From assembly GCA_003576685.1 (NCBI GenBank), contig QOZR01000003.1:62001-126000 (forward strand): a stretch of DNA of 64,000 nt. Reading direction: 5' to 3'. Made by a program: the position numbers and the translations under genes. The notes under the pieces were generated by a model. The model did no database searches. It was not told where the DNA came from and saw only the letters and a program-made list of their open reading frames with translations. Source of the DNA: Virgifigura deserti (GTDB taxonomy: Bacteria; Pseudomonadota; Alphaproteobacteria; Dongiales; Dongiaceae). This document shows, piece after piece, positions 43,383-51,383 of this stretch (positions are counted from its first letter, which is position 1; every line of letters begins with the position of its first letter).

Positions 43383-44405
43383 TTGACGGGAGACTTTACC
43401 TCCATACCGGTGGTCGATATCGCACCGCTTTATGACGGCGACGGCACATCCAGGCACACGGTCGACGAGGCCATCGGCGGCGCTTGCTGTGACATCGGCT
43501 TCTTCGTCGTGACGGGACAGAGTTCGGCTGCGCGACTGGACGAGACCCGCCGATCCCGCCTTCTCGCCTTCCTCGACTGCACGCGAGAGGTCAAGTGGCC
43601 GATCGCCCGTCGAAAATACGAGCCGTCGAACCGTAATATTTATCGCGGCTACTTTCCGGCGATTGACGGCGTCCTCGCTTACAAGGAAGGCATCGATATC
43701 GGGCCCGAGCTGACGCCCAGCGATCCCCGCCTTTCACTCGGACATCCGCTTCTCGAAACCAATCTCTGGCCGCCCGAGGCCGTCGTTCCCGGCTGGCGTT
43801 CGGCAATCCTCGATTATTATGCGGCCATGGAGGAGCTGGGCTTCCAGCTCCTCCATGCGATCGCGCGCTTCCTAGCCCTGCCCGACGACTGGTTCGACGA
43901 CAAGTTCCGCGGCGGCAATTCCACGCTGAGACTGCTGCGCTATCCGGTGCGAACGGCGGCATCCGTCGCCGGCATCGAGGAGAAGATCCTTCGTCTGCAT
44001 GACGGCAAACGCTACGAGATCATGACGGCGGAACACTGCGACTCGGGCTGTTTGACGCTGCTGCACCAGGACGGCGTCGGCGGCCTTCAGGCCCGTAACC
44101 GCCAGGGCGACTGGATCGACGTGCCAGCCATCGATGGTAGCGTCGTGGTCAATCTAGGCGATCTGATGCAGCGTTGGACCAACGACCTTTTTCGCGCGAC
44201 GGAGCATCGCGTGCTGGGCTCCGGCCAAGTCCGGGAATCGGTTCCGTTTTTCTTCGAACCGGCAGTCGATGCGGTAATCGCCGCCCCGCCCGGCTTCGCG
44301 GAGCGAGGGCCGGGCTATCCCCCGATCGCCTATGGCGACTATCTGATCGAGAAGGTGCAGCGCTTCCCCGAATTCAGCAACTTCCTACCCGCTCTCGGCA
44401 ACTAA
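43383..44405 (+). CDS. Isopenicillin N synthase-like 2-oxoglutarate/Fe(II) oxygenase
   Basis: A 340-residue oxygenase of the IPNS family. The N-terminal DIOX_N domain starts IPVVDIAPLYDGDGTSRHTV. Iron ligands are AEHCDSGCLTLLHQD (HxD) and the distal histidine in ATEHRVLGSG, with a later arginine and serine (RES) likely holding 2-oxoglutarate. The start is TTG at 43383, behind GAAGGAAGG. Such proteins hydroxylate small molecules or make ethylene-like products; the substrate is unknown. It is not obviously in an operon. Confidence 0.88.
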   Translation: MTGDFTSIPVVDIAPLYDGDGTSRHTVDEAIGGACCDIGFFVVTGQSSAARLDETRRSRLLAFLDCTREVKWPIARRKYEPSNRNIYRGYFPAIDGVLAYKEGIDIGPELTPSDPRLSLGHPLLETNLWPPEAVVPGWRSAILDYYAAMEELGFQLLHAIARFLALPDDWFDDKFRGGNSTLRLLRYPVRTAASVAGIEEKILRLHDGKRYEIMTAEHCDSGCLTLLHQDGVGGLQARNRQGDWIDVPAIDGSVVVNLGDLMQRWTNDLFRATEHRVLGSGQVRESVPFFFEPAVDAVIAAPPGFAERGPGYPPIAYGDYLIEKVQRFPEFSNFLPALGN

Positions 44406-44444
44406 AACGATTGCTGTGTTCTTAATTTGTTCTTATTTTGAGAC

Positions 44445-45128
44445 GTGCAACTCGCCCTTCCTTTCTCGCTTTCCCGGCCGGTCGTCGAGATCCATCACCG
44501 GCTACTGGCCGCCTACGGGCCGCCTCCGGAGTGGGTCCGGCTCGATCCCGTCAGCCAACTGATTCTATCGCTCTTGGGGTCGCGGACACGGGGCGACATC
44601 TCGAAGATGGTCTTCAATGCGCTTTGCGAGCGTTTCAGTGATTGGGAGAGCCTGCGCGATGCCCCGCTTGCCGCGATGGAACCGCTTCTCCGCCCTGTCA
44701 CTTTCGCCGAGAAGAAGGTGGTGTGGCTGCCGGCGGCGCTTCGGTCGATTACGACCCGCCGAGGCAGGCTCGACCTGATTTTTCTGGTCGACTGGCCGGT
44801 CGAGGCGGCCCGCGGCTGGCTCGAGACGCTGCCCGGCATCGGTCCGAAGGTCAGCGCGGCCATCGTGAATTTCAGCACCTTGCGGATGCGTGCCCTCGTC
44901 GTCGACACCCATCACCTCCGGGTGGCGAAACGGCTGAACCTTCTTCCGCCCGCGACCGACGCCGCCGTCGCCCACCGGCTGCTGATGCGCCAGCTTCCGA
45001 CCGATTGGACGGCCGACGATCTGGACATGCATCACACGCTGATGAAACTGCATGGCCGGAGGCTTTGCCGCCATGCCGCGCCGATCTGCTCACCCTGTCC
45101 GCTGAGAGATCTTTGCGCCGCGCGATGA
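44445..45128 (+). CDS. Endonuclease III-family (HhH-GPD) DNA glycosylase
   Basis: A 227-residue base-excision repair protein. The helix-hairpin-helix is LPGIGPKVSAAIVNF (containing the catalytic lysine position), the catalytic aspartate lies in VVDTHHLRVAKRL, and the C-terminal 4Fe-4S cluster has four cysteines with spacing C-x6-C-x2-C-x5-C. It is diverged from housekeeping Nth (for example SLLGSRTRGDI in place of LSAQTTD) and may be a paralogue with a different lesion range. The start is GTG at 44445. Confidence 0.88.
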   Translation: MQLALPFSLSRPVVEIHHRLLAAYGPPPEWVRLDPVSQLILSLLGSRTRGDISKMVFNALCERFSDWESLRDAPLAAMEPLLRPVTFAEKKVVWLPAALRSITTRRGRLDLIFLVDWPVEAARGWLETLPGIGPKVSAAIVNFSTLRMRALVVDTHHLRVAKRLNLLPPATDAAVAHRLLMRQLPTDWTADDLDMHHTLMKLHGRRLCRHAAPICSPCPLRDLCAAR

Positions 45129-45135
45129 TTCCCCG

Positions 45136-46416
45136 TTAAAGGACGCCAGCGTCCACGGCCAGGTCGAGGAAGGTATATCGCCCGCGGAGTTCCCGGGCGT
45201 GCCGCACGGCGTTCCCGTAAAGATCCGGGGGCCATCCCAGGGCCTCCGGCGTCGTTGGACAGTTCGCCATCATCAACGTCGCCTCCAACTCGGCCACTGG
45301 CCGCAGGATCGCCAGAATTTCCTGGCGAATCCCCGACCAATCCCGCACCAGACGTGCATTCAGCTGCGCGGCCCGCCCGTCATCGAGCCGCTTCGGCGCG
45401 AATTCGCGCCAACATTCCTCGCCGCGCTCCGATCCGAAATGATCGATCACCGACTGGCGGTCGATCGCCGTCGCGCTTAGCTGCGGCGGCTGATCCGCCA
45501 GCATGCGGTGCTGCAGGGCGGCCATGGTCAATGTCGTGACGCCGATCTGTTCGCCATGGAAGGTCTTCGGACAGGTCTCGTCCGCCATCATATCGACATA
45601 GTGGCTAATGAGATGCTCGCCCTGGCTGGCCGGATGGCTGCCGCCGCAGATGGTCATGCCGAAGCCCGACAGCACGAGCGTGCGCGCGAGACATCGCATG
45701 GCGGTCAGGTCGCCCGTCACCAGGGCCGCGGCGGAGCCAAACAAATCGGCCTCATCCTCGGCCAGCAGCGCGAACGGCGCACTGCGGTAAGGCTGGTCGA
45801 ACAGCAGATGCGCCATTAGCCAGTCCGCCTGCGCCGTCGTGCGGCACAGGCTGTCGCCGAGGCCCGATCGGATCATCCGCTTGGGCGCGGCGGCGAGCAC
45901 CGTCAGGTCGAGGAACACGCCGACCGGCGCCTTGGCCGCGAGCGATTTCTTCACCGCGTTGTCGGTGATTGCCGCACTAATCGACGTGTAGCCGTTCATC
46001 GACGGGGCGGTCCCGAACACAATATAGGGCTTGCCGAGCTGCGCGGCGGCAAGCTTGCAGAGATCGTTGATCGTGCCCGAGCCGACAGCAACCAGCGCGT
46101 CGACGGAACGGGCAGTCTCGCGCACCATCGCCGTCGTCTCCATGTCGGCATGCGGCTCCGGCGACAGGATGATCGGCGATACGCTGCCGATCTTGGCGAG
46201 AGCGTCAGCGACGCGCCCGCCCAGTACCGCCTGGGTTCGCGGATCGGCCACGACAGCGACGCGGCGGCCGAGTGCGAGCGGCGCGACCAGATCCGCCTCC
46301 GCCCCGGCGAGCGACTCGGCGATCACGACGGAGCGCGTCGGCACCGACAGCATGGCCGCCACATCGGGATCCGCGAAAGTGCCGCTGAGCAGACGCTCGA
46401 GCGCATTGATGGTCAT
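45136..46416 (-). CDS. Glycerol-1-phosphate dehydrogenase (AraM/EgsA-like)
   Basis: A 426-residue member of the iron/zinc-dependent alcohol dehydrogenase group that reduces dihydroxyacetone phosphate to sn-glycerol 1-phosphate. NAD site: VGSGTINDLCKLAA; substrate segment: FGTAPSMNGYTSISAAI (Asn in place of the usual Asp); metal ligands: LGDSLCR, SHPASQGEHLISH and HGEQIGV. The length is greater than archaeal EgsA because of a C-terminal extension, as in bacterial AraM. It follows a TIM-barrel gene by 51 bp. Bacterial function is poorly known; ether-lipid or pentose-related roles have been proposed. Confidence 0.88.
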   Translation of the reverse strand: MTINALERLLSGTFADPDVAAMLSVPTRSVVIAESLAGAEADLVAPLALGRRVAVVADPRTQAVLGGRVADALAKIGSVSPIILSPEPHADMETTAMVRETARSVDALVAVGSGTINDLCKLAAAQLGKPYIVFGTAPSMNGYTSISAAITDNAVKKSLAAKAPVGVFLDLTVLAAAPKRMIRSGLGDSLCRTTAQADWLMAHLLFDQPYRSAPFALLAEDEADLFGSAAALVTGDLTAMRCLARTLVLSGFGMTICGGSHPASQGEHLISHYVDMMADETCPKTFHGEQIGVTTLTMAALQHRMLADQPPQLSATAIDRQSVIDHFGSERGEECWREFAPKRLDDGRAAQLNARLVRDWSGIRQEILAILRPVAELEATLMMANCPTTPEALGWPPDLYGNAVRHARELRGRYTFLDLAVDAGVL

Positions 46417-46467
46417 GCAAGGGCTCCTCAGCTCACCGGAACTATTTGGTCAGCGAGAGTGATCCGC

Positions 46468-47136
46468 TCATGCGCAGGCGTCGAGCACGTCCTTGAGCTG
46501 CGACTGAATGCATCCCTTGCGCGGCGAGAAGGAGCCGTCGAAGACCGCCGTGCCTATCGTGAAGGCATCGGCGCCCGCGACGGCGATCTCGCGGATGCGC
46601 GCGGTCGAGTTCACGCTGCCGGCGACGATCAGCGGCGCATCGCCGAGGGCGGCGCGGGCGGCGCGGATCAGGTCGAGCGGATCGGCTTCGGTCGCCCGGA
46701 ACGCTAGAAGGTCGACGCCGCGGCAGCCGACCGCGAGGAAGCGCCGGCAATGCTCGGCGACGACCGCCGGCGTCCCGCCAAGGCGCGTCGGATGGCCGGT
46801 CGGCAGGCCGGGGAACGGATAGTATTCGGTGCCGCTCCCGGCCATGACATCCAGCACCGGACCCGCATCGGTTCCCCCCAGCAGCCGGTCGACGCCGATC
46901 TCGGCCGCCGTCCGCGCCGAGCGCAGGCAGGCTTCGGAACTCTCACTTACGACTTCCATATAGCTGGCCGCGCCGGACGCCTTGATCCGCCGATTGAGCT
47001 GCCGCAGCGTATCGACGTCGACACCGATATCCTTGAACCCGATATGCCGAAGCTTCAGCGGCTCGATAAGGTCCATGAGCTCGATGCAGTCCTCTACCGT
47101 CCGATCATGGCGCGTCAACATGAAGATGAAGTCCAT
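46468..47136 (-). CDS. Uncharacterised TIM-barrel protein
   Basis: A 222-residue cytoplasmic protein whose alternating pattern and C-terminal phosphate-binding half (PLIVAGSVNSTARIREIAVA, then GADAFTIGTAVFDGSF) indicate a HisA/PRAI-type (beta/alpha)8 barrel binding a phosphorylated substrate. The N-terminus MDFIFMLTRHDRTVEDCIEL is distinctive. I do not recognise a named family with confidence. It is first in a two-gene operon with the glycerol-1-phosphate dehydrogenase, behind a good sigma70 promoter, so the two probably share a pathway acting on a triose- or polyol-phosphate. Confidence 0.72.
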   Translation of the reverse strand: MDFIFMLTRHDRTVEDCIELMDLIEPLKLRHIGFKDIGVDVDTLRQLNRRIKASGAASYMEVVSESSEACLRSARTAAEIGVDRLLGGTDAGPVLDVMAGSGTEYYPFPGLPTGHPTRLGGTPAVVAEHCRRFLAVGCRGVDLLAFRATEADPLDLIRAARAALGDAPLIVAGSVNSTARIREIAVAGADAFTIGTAVFDGSFSPRKGCIQSQLKDVLDACA

Positions 47137-47184
47137 GATCGTGCTCTCGCTAGCGGCGCTCCGGCTCTAGGACATATTGTTCCG

Positions 47185-47212
47185 ATTATCTGCAGATATG
47201 CTGTATAGGCAA
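47185..47212 (-). promoter_or_regulatory. Sigma70-like promoter for the TIM-barrel/G1P dehydrogenase operon
   Basis: Minus strand: TTGCCT (47212-47207), 16 bp, GATAAT (47190-47185). The AT-rich region includes the small palindrome ATCTGCAGAT in the spacer, which might be an operator. It is 49 bp from the start codon at 47136. Confidence 0.5.
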
Positions 47213-47295
47213 CATGCACTGTCGCGATCGCACCAAGAGTCATACTCGTAAGCTGAGCCGTCACCTCGACGCGGTAGTTTTCATCGGCCCGAACG

Positions 47296-47493
47296 TCACC
47301 AGACGGTGGCCGAAATCAGAGCGAGCAGCACGAAGCCAACCAGCCCGGCGATGAAGATGGCCCGGCGGCGCGGCGTGTTGAGCACGATGCGGCCCTGCCT
47401 GGCTCGCTCACCTGAATAAGTGGGGGCAGTCTGATCGGGCGGATCAACGCGCGTCCCATCGGTCTTTCTGGTCTGCGTCTCGTCATGCGTCAT
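47296..47493 (-). CDS. Small single-helix membrane protein
   Basis: A 65-residue protein: a polar N-terminus (MTHDETQTRKTDGTRVDPPD) then ARQGRIVLNTPRRRAIFIAG and one transmembrane helix to the end (AGLVGFVLLALISATVW). The QGR...RR pattern before a terminal helix is common in short alphaproteobacterial inner-membrane proteins of unknown role. Divergent from the PRC-barrel gene. Confidence 0.65.
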   Translation of the reverse strand: MTHDETQTRKTDGTRVDPPDQTAPTYSGERARQGRIVLNTPRRRAIFIAGLVGFVLLALISATVW

Positions 47494-47619
47494 CGGTCAA
47501 ATGGCCTCGATCAAATTCGGCTGACGGTCCGACCCCGCCCAATGGGGATGTGGGACGGATATCGGACAGAACACCGAATTGCCGCGATCGTTGCCTGACT
47601 CGGCCGGAATCGTTCGGCT

Positions 47620-47645
47620 GGAACCCCGCCCCCCTTTCGCCCGTT
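47620..47645 (+). promoter_or_regulatory. EcfG-type promoter for the PRC-barrel gene
   Basis: GGAAC (47620-47624), 17 bp, CGTT (47642-47645), matching GGAAC-N16/17-CGTT. The -10 element ends 37 bp before the ATG at 47683, ideal spacing. Confidence 0.6.
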
Positions 47646-47682
47646 CTGTGAGTATCGGCCGTAACGGGGCAAGGCGAAACGC

Positions 47683-48444
47683 ATGCTGTGGTGGGCATCC
47701 GAGATGACAGGCTATGGAATCCTGACGACCGACGGGTCGATCGGCAGCATCGACGATCTGCTGTTCGAGGACGAGAGCTGGGCGATACGCTGGGCGGTGA
47801 TAGATACCGGAACCTGGCTTTCCGGTCGCAAGGTGCTGTTGCCGCCCTCCTGCTTCGGCCGCGCGGCTACCGGATTGCAGCATTTTCCCGTCGAACTAAC
47901 CCGACAGCAGATCAAGGACAGCCCCGACGTCGACACCGATCGACCCGTGTCGCGTCAGACGGAGTTCGACCTGTTCGGTCATTACGGCTGGGCGCCCTAT
48001 TGGGCGGCCGGATACGTGCCGCCCGCGGGCATGACGGGCGGTGCGACACCGCCCGCCGGCGTCGCCGTCCCCGGCATCGGTCGCAGCTACGACGCCCCCG
48101 AGCCGAGCGGCGATCCGCATCTGCACAGCGCAAAGGAGATCGCGGGCTACCGCATCCACGCGACCGACGGTGAGATCGGTCATGTCGAGGATGTTCTCGT
48201 CGACGACGAGAACTGGATCGTCCGCTATGCGATCGTCGATACGAGGAACTGGTGGCCCGGCCGAAAGGTCCTGATCTCACCGCAATGGATCAGGGAAGTG
48301 AACTGGGAAGACCGGCTGCTGCAGGTCGACCTTACGCGCCAGGCGGTCAAGGACAGCCCGGAATACGACCCGTCCATGACCATCGACCGCGCCTATGAGG
48401 AGCGCCTTCACCGCTATTACGATCGCCCGCGCTACTGGGTCTGA
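47683..48444 (+). CDS. PRC-barrel domain protein (two domains)
   Basis: A 253-residue protein with two PRC-barrel domains: residues 1-80 (SEMTGYGILTTDGSIGSIDD, WAIRWAVIDTGTWLSGRKVL) and residues 150-230 (AKEIAGYRIHATDGEIGHVE, WIVRYAIVDTRNWWPGRKVL). The two are clearly similar to each other, with a Pro/Gly-rich linker between. No signal peptide. PRC-barrel proteins of this type are common stress-induced proteins in alphaproteobacteria and in the photosynthetic reaction centre H subunit fold; a biochemical role is not known. The EcfG-type promoter upstream supports a general stress role. Confidence 0.88.
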   Translation: MLWWASEMTGYGILTTDGSIGSIDDLLFEDESWAIRWAVIDTGTWLSGRKVLLPPSCFGRAATGLQHFPVELTRQQIKDSPDVDTDRPVSRQTEFDLFGHYGWAPYWAAGYVPPAGMTGGATPPAGVAVPGIGRSYDAPEPSGDPHLHSAKEIAGYRIHATDGEIGHVEDVLVDDENWIVRYAIVDTRNWWPGRKVLISPQWIREVNWEDRLLQVDLTRQAVKDSPEYDPSMTIDRAYEERLHRYYDRPRYWV

Positions 48445-48459
48445 CGCGCATCCCCGACG

Positions 48460-48924
48460 TCAGCGGGAATAGGTACCGACAAGTTCTGCCTGATCGATGA
48501 TATGGGGCTGTGCGGCGTCCCAAACGTCGGTCACCTTCGGCGCGTTCGGCACCGTTAATGTCTCCACCTTCAGAGCCGCCAGCCGGAAATGGTAATGATG
48601 CGTGCCGTGACCCTTCGGTGGACAGGGCCCGCCATAATGCGGATCGCCGAAATCGTTGATCCCGTAACCCAGGCTCTCCGTCTTCACCCCCGCCCCCACG
48701 CCCTCGGGTAAGAGCGTCCGTCCGCCCGCGATGTTATAGACGGCCCAATGCCGGAACATGCCTGAGGGCGCGTCGGGATCCTCGAGAATCAGTACGAAGC
48801 TACGGGTCTCCGCCGGGGCGCCCGACCATTCCAGGGGCGGCGAGATGTTTTCCCCGTCGCAGGTGTAGTTGGTCGGGATTGCCGAACCGTCCTCGAACGC
48901 CGGACTGTTCATGATGAAAGGCAT
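48460..48924 (-). CDS. YbhB/YbcL family (PEBP-like) protein
   Basis: A 154-residue phosphatidylethanolamine-binding-protein homologue. The ligand-site motifs are SFVLILEDPDAPSGMFRHWA and YGGPCPPKGHGTHHYHFRLA. No signal peptide is visible, so cytoplasmic. The family binds anionic small ligands, and its bacterial function is unclear. It converges with the PRC-barrel gene, 15 bp away. The start at 48924 is close behind GAGGGG. Confidence 0.93.
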   Translation of the reverse strand: MPFIMNSPAFEDGSAIPTNYTCDGENISPPLEWSGAPAETRSFVLILEDPDAPSGMFRHWAVYNIAGGRTLLPEGVGAGVKTESLGYGINDFGDPHYGGPCPPKGHGTHHYHFRLAALKVETLTVPNAPKVTDVWDAAQPHIIDQAELVGTYSR

Positions 48925-49059
48925 CTCGGCCCCTCCTTCGCGACGTCAACGCGTCTCGTTCTTTCAGGGTTTACCCGGTGCGTGCACTTGATCGCCACAA
49001 CACCGGACGCCCGAACGAGTTCCGCGTTGGACCAAGGATTGTCAGCCGATCGCCTCCCG

Positions 49060-50199
49060 TCATCCAGCCAAGCTGGCAAGGAAGAGGTGATTGTCCCAAT
49101 GGTCTCCCGGATCGAGGTGCGGTGCGGTGACCCGCCTCTCGCCGGTGTGCGGGTCGACGAGGAACGCGCCGCCGAGCCCGCTGGTGACGACGAAGGTGGC
49201 GGGAGCCGGTCCCGGCGCGATGCCGCAGCCATCGGAAATCTCGGCGGTGCTGAGCAGCCGGCCGGAGGCGAGATCCCAGAACACGGCCAGCCCTCCCCTC
49301 GGCGCCGAGACACCGAGAACGGCACCGCTGGAATCGACCGCTGCGCTCCCGCAGTAGTTCCGCATCTCGCGCGTCACATCGGAAGGTGCCGCAAGCAACT
49401 CGATCTTGCCCGCTCCGCGATGCACTCCGACCAGCGGAACCAGATCGCCGGAGGGACCCTGATACTGCATGGCGATGGCCACGGCATCGTTCCGACCGAC
49501 AGCAAGGTGGCGGATGCTGAGCTGGTGCATCTCGCGAGGCAACCGAGCCTCGGCGAGCGGGCTGCCCGTGCGCGCATCGAGATAGGCAAGCGAGGGCGCC
49601 ATGGTGGCGAGGTTGAGCTTCGCGCGGGGGGCGTCCGGATGAGTGAGGATACCGCCATTGGCAACCACGAGCGTGGTGCCGTCGCCCAGAAGGCGGATGT
49701 CGTGCGGCCCGACACCATGAGACCGGTACTCGCCGATGCGTCGATAGCTGTCGCGGGCGTCATAGAGCCCGATCACCCCCTGCCCGGCAGCGTAATCATT
49801 CTCGGTCGCGAAGAGCAGGGCGCCGTCCGCCGAGAAGACCCCATGACCGTAGAAGTGCCGGCCCGAAGCACTGTCGATCCGCGCAAGAACCTCACCGGCG
49901 GTCAGGTCGATCGCGAGCGCGAATCTGCCGGGCCGGCGTGCGAAAATCACCGCCTCGGCCTTGCGCGGATGCGGAGCGACGGCGTGACCTCGCGTCGGCA
50001 AGGGAAGCGCGAAGGCTTCATTGCCCGCCGAATCGAAACCGCTGACGAAGAAGCGATCGGACGCATCCGCCTTCGCGCTGAGAAAGAGCCTCTCCACAGA
50101 CTCTTCTGCCGGTTTTTCCGCCAGTTTCTCCGCTTGGGCCGCCGCATGCGGAAGCAGCGCCCCGACCGCGAGTCCCGAAAGAAAGGCTCTTCGATCCAT
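49060..50199 (-). CDS. DUF1513 domain periplasmic protein
   Basis: A 379-residue exported protein with a twin-arginine-type signal (MDRRAFLSGLAVGALLPHAA) and a seven-bladed beta-propeller-like body: GHAVAPHPRKAEAVIFARRP, HFYGHGVFSADGALLFATEN, GVGPHDIRLLGDGTTLVVAN, VTSGLGGAFLVDPHTGERR. DUF1513 proteins consistently accompany imelysin and di-heme oxidoreductase genes in iron-regulated operons. It is the last gene of that operon here. Role in iron uptake is inferred from context; the chemistry is unknown. Confidence 0.88.
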   Translation of the reverse strand: MDRRAFLSGLAVGALLPHAAAQAEKLAEKPAEESVERLFLSAKADASDRFFVSGFDSAGNEAFALPLPTRGHAVAPHPRKAEAVIFARRPGRFALAIDLTAGEVLARIDSASGRHFYGHGVFSADGALLFATENDYAAGQGVIGLYDARDSYRRIGEYRSHGVGPHDIRLLGDGTTLVVANGGILTHPDAPRAKLNLATMAPSLAYLDARTGSPLAEARLPREMHQLSIRHLAVGRNDAVAIAMQYQGPSGDLVPLVGVHRGAGKIELLAAPSDVTREMRNYCGSAAVDSSGAVLGVSAPRGGLAVFWDLASGRLLSTAEISDGCGIAPGPAPATFVVTSGLGGAFLVDPHTGERRVTAPHLDPGDHWDNHLFLASLAG

Positions 50200-50216
50200 A
50201 GCGGCACCTACCCTTC

Positions 50217-51371
50217 TCAATCACCATCAAGGGAGTTGAAGCCCATCGGAATGTCGATCGCTGCGGCGAGCCGGTCGCCGATAAGCTGCTTCAGGGCCTT
50301 CGTCTCAATGGCCAGACGCTCGACCGCGGGCCGTTGGGCCGGATCGGTGATGGCGACATCCAAAGGCACGTCTATTCCTCGCGCCGTGGCGAGCGTCTGG
50401 TCGAACGCGCGGCGCAGGAGATCGTCGAGTTCCGGATCGCCGGCGACCTCGCGCAGGAAGGCGCTGAACCCGAAGCCGCCCTCGCCGAGATAGAGCTGCT
50501 GCGCCGCAACTAGATTGAGGCGGATATTCCGCAACGACCGCTCGCTGCGCCAAGATTCGGCAAGACGCGGCCTCGCATCCTCCGCTGACTCGCCGAGCGG
50601 GGGCGCCAGCTTCCGGTCGGCGACGATCTCCATGCCGGCATGCAAGCTCTGAAATAGATCCAGAGTCGCTTCCTTGCCGTTGTGATAGTAGGGATTCTCC
50701 TCTCCGGGATGTCCGACAATTTCGGCATAGGCGACATCGCCACCGCGCCAGTCGCGAACGATATCCGCCGCCATCGTCTTCAAGTTCTCGGCGATCGCGG
50801 CGATCAGGTCGCAGCGATAGACGGCCTCCTCGCCCGAGGCGAGCAGCGCGTCGACCGCGCCGTCGCCGAACAGCAATCGCTCGAGCGCAGGAAAGCCCTG
50901 CACGGCCACGCTGCCGCGGATGAAGGCTTGGTGGATGATCGCCGACCGGTCGCGGGCAGCGATCAGTTCGCCCAGTTGCTTGCCGGCGGTGTTGCGCGGA
51001 TCGGGCCAGAAGGCAAAGCGCGATGATCGCAGGAAGAGCTCGATCGGCCCGAACCGGATATGCTGAACACCCATCCAGGCATCCAGGCTCTCATGATAAC
51101 CGGCCTGCAGAGCGTCGATGCCCGGCTGATCGGTTGCGGCACAGACCTCACCGGCAGTGACGGCAAGCTGGTCGGTGACATCAGCTAGCCGCTCGTATCG
51201 GGGAATCACGTGATGGGCGACTAGCGCGACATTGAGGCGGCGGTAATCCGACTCGCGGTCATCGGCCAGTGCCGAGAATGCGGCAAGGCAGCCGGTGACC
51301 GCCACCATCGCTCCGATGCCGAACTGGAGCAGGCCGCGACGAGCAAGTCTGGGAGACGAGAGATTAGACAT
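50217..51371 (-). CDS. Imelysin family protein (second copy, H-less motif)
   Basis: A 384-residue exported helical-bundle protein. The N-terminus (RLARRGLLQFGIGAMVAVTG then CLAAF) is a twin-arginine-like signal with a possible lipobox (VTGC). The imelysin GxHxxE motif is altered to GFPALE (in AVQGFPALERLLFG), so the metal-binding histidine is missing, as in the second of paired imelysins in related operons. It lies between the di-heme oxidoreductase (12 bp upstream) and the DUF1513 gene. Possibly partners the intact copy. Confidence 0.85.
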   Translation of the reverse strand: MSNLSSPRLARRGLLQFGIGAMVAVTGCLAAFSALADDRESDYRRLNVALVAHHVIPRYERLADVTDQLAVTAGEVCAATDQPGIDALQAGYHESLDAWMGVQHIRFGPIELFLRSSRFAFWPDPRNTAGKQLGELIAARDRSAIIHQAFIRGSVAVQGFPALERLLFGDGAVDALLASGEEAVYRCDLIAAIAENLKTMAADIVRDWRGGDVAYAEIVGHPGEENPYYHNGKEATLDLFQSLHAGMEIVADRKLAPPLGESAEDARPRLAESWRSERSLRNIRLNLVAAQQLYLGEGGFGFSAFLREVAGDPELDDLLRRAFDQTLATARGIDVPLDVAITDPAQRPAVERLAIETKALKQLIGDRLAAAIDIPMGFNSLDGD

Positions 51372-51383
51372 GGCGATCCCGGT

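Noticed and set aside
48925..48990. Possible EcfG promoter upstream of the PEBP gene
   Set aside because: A CGTT-type -10 is present but the -35 position does not read GGAAC, so it fails the consensus.
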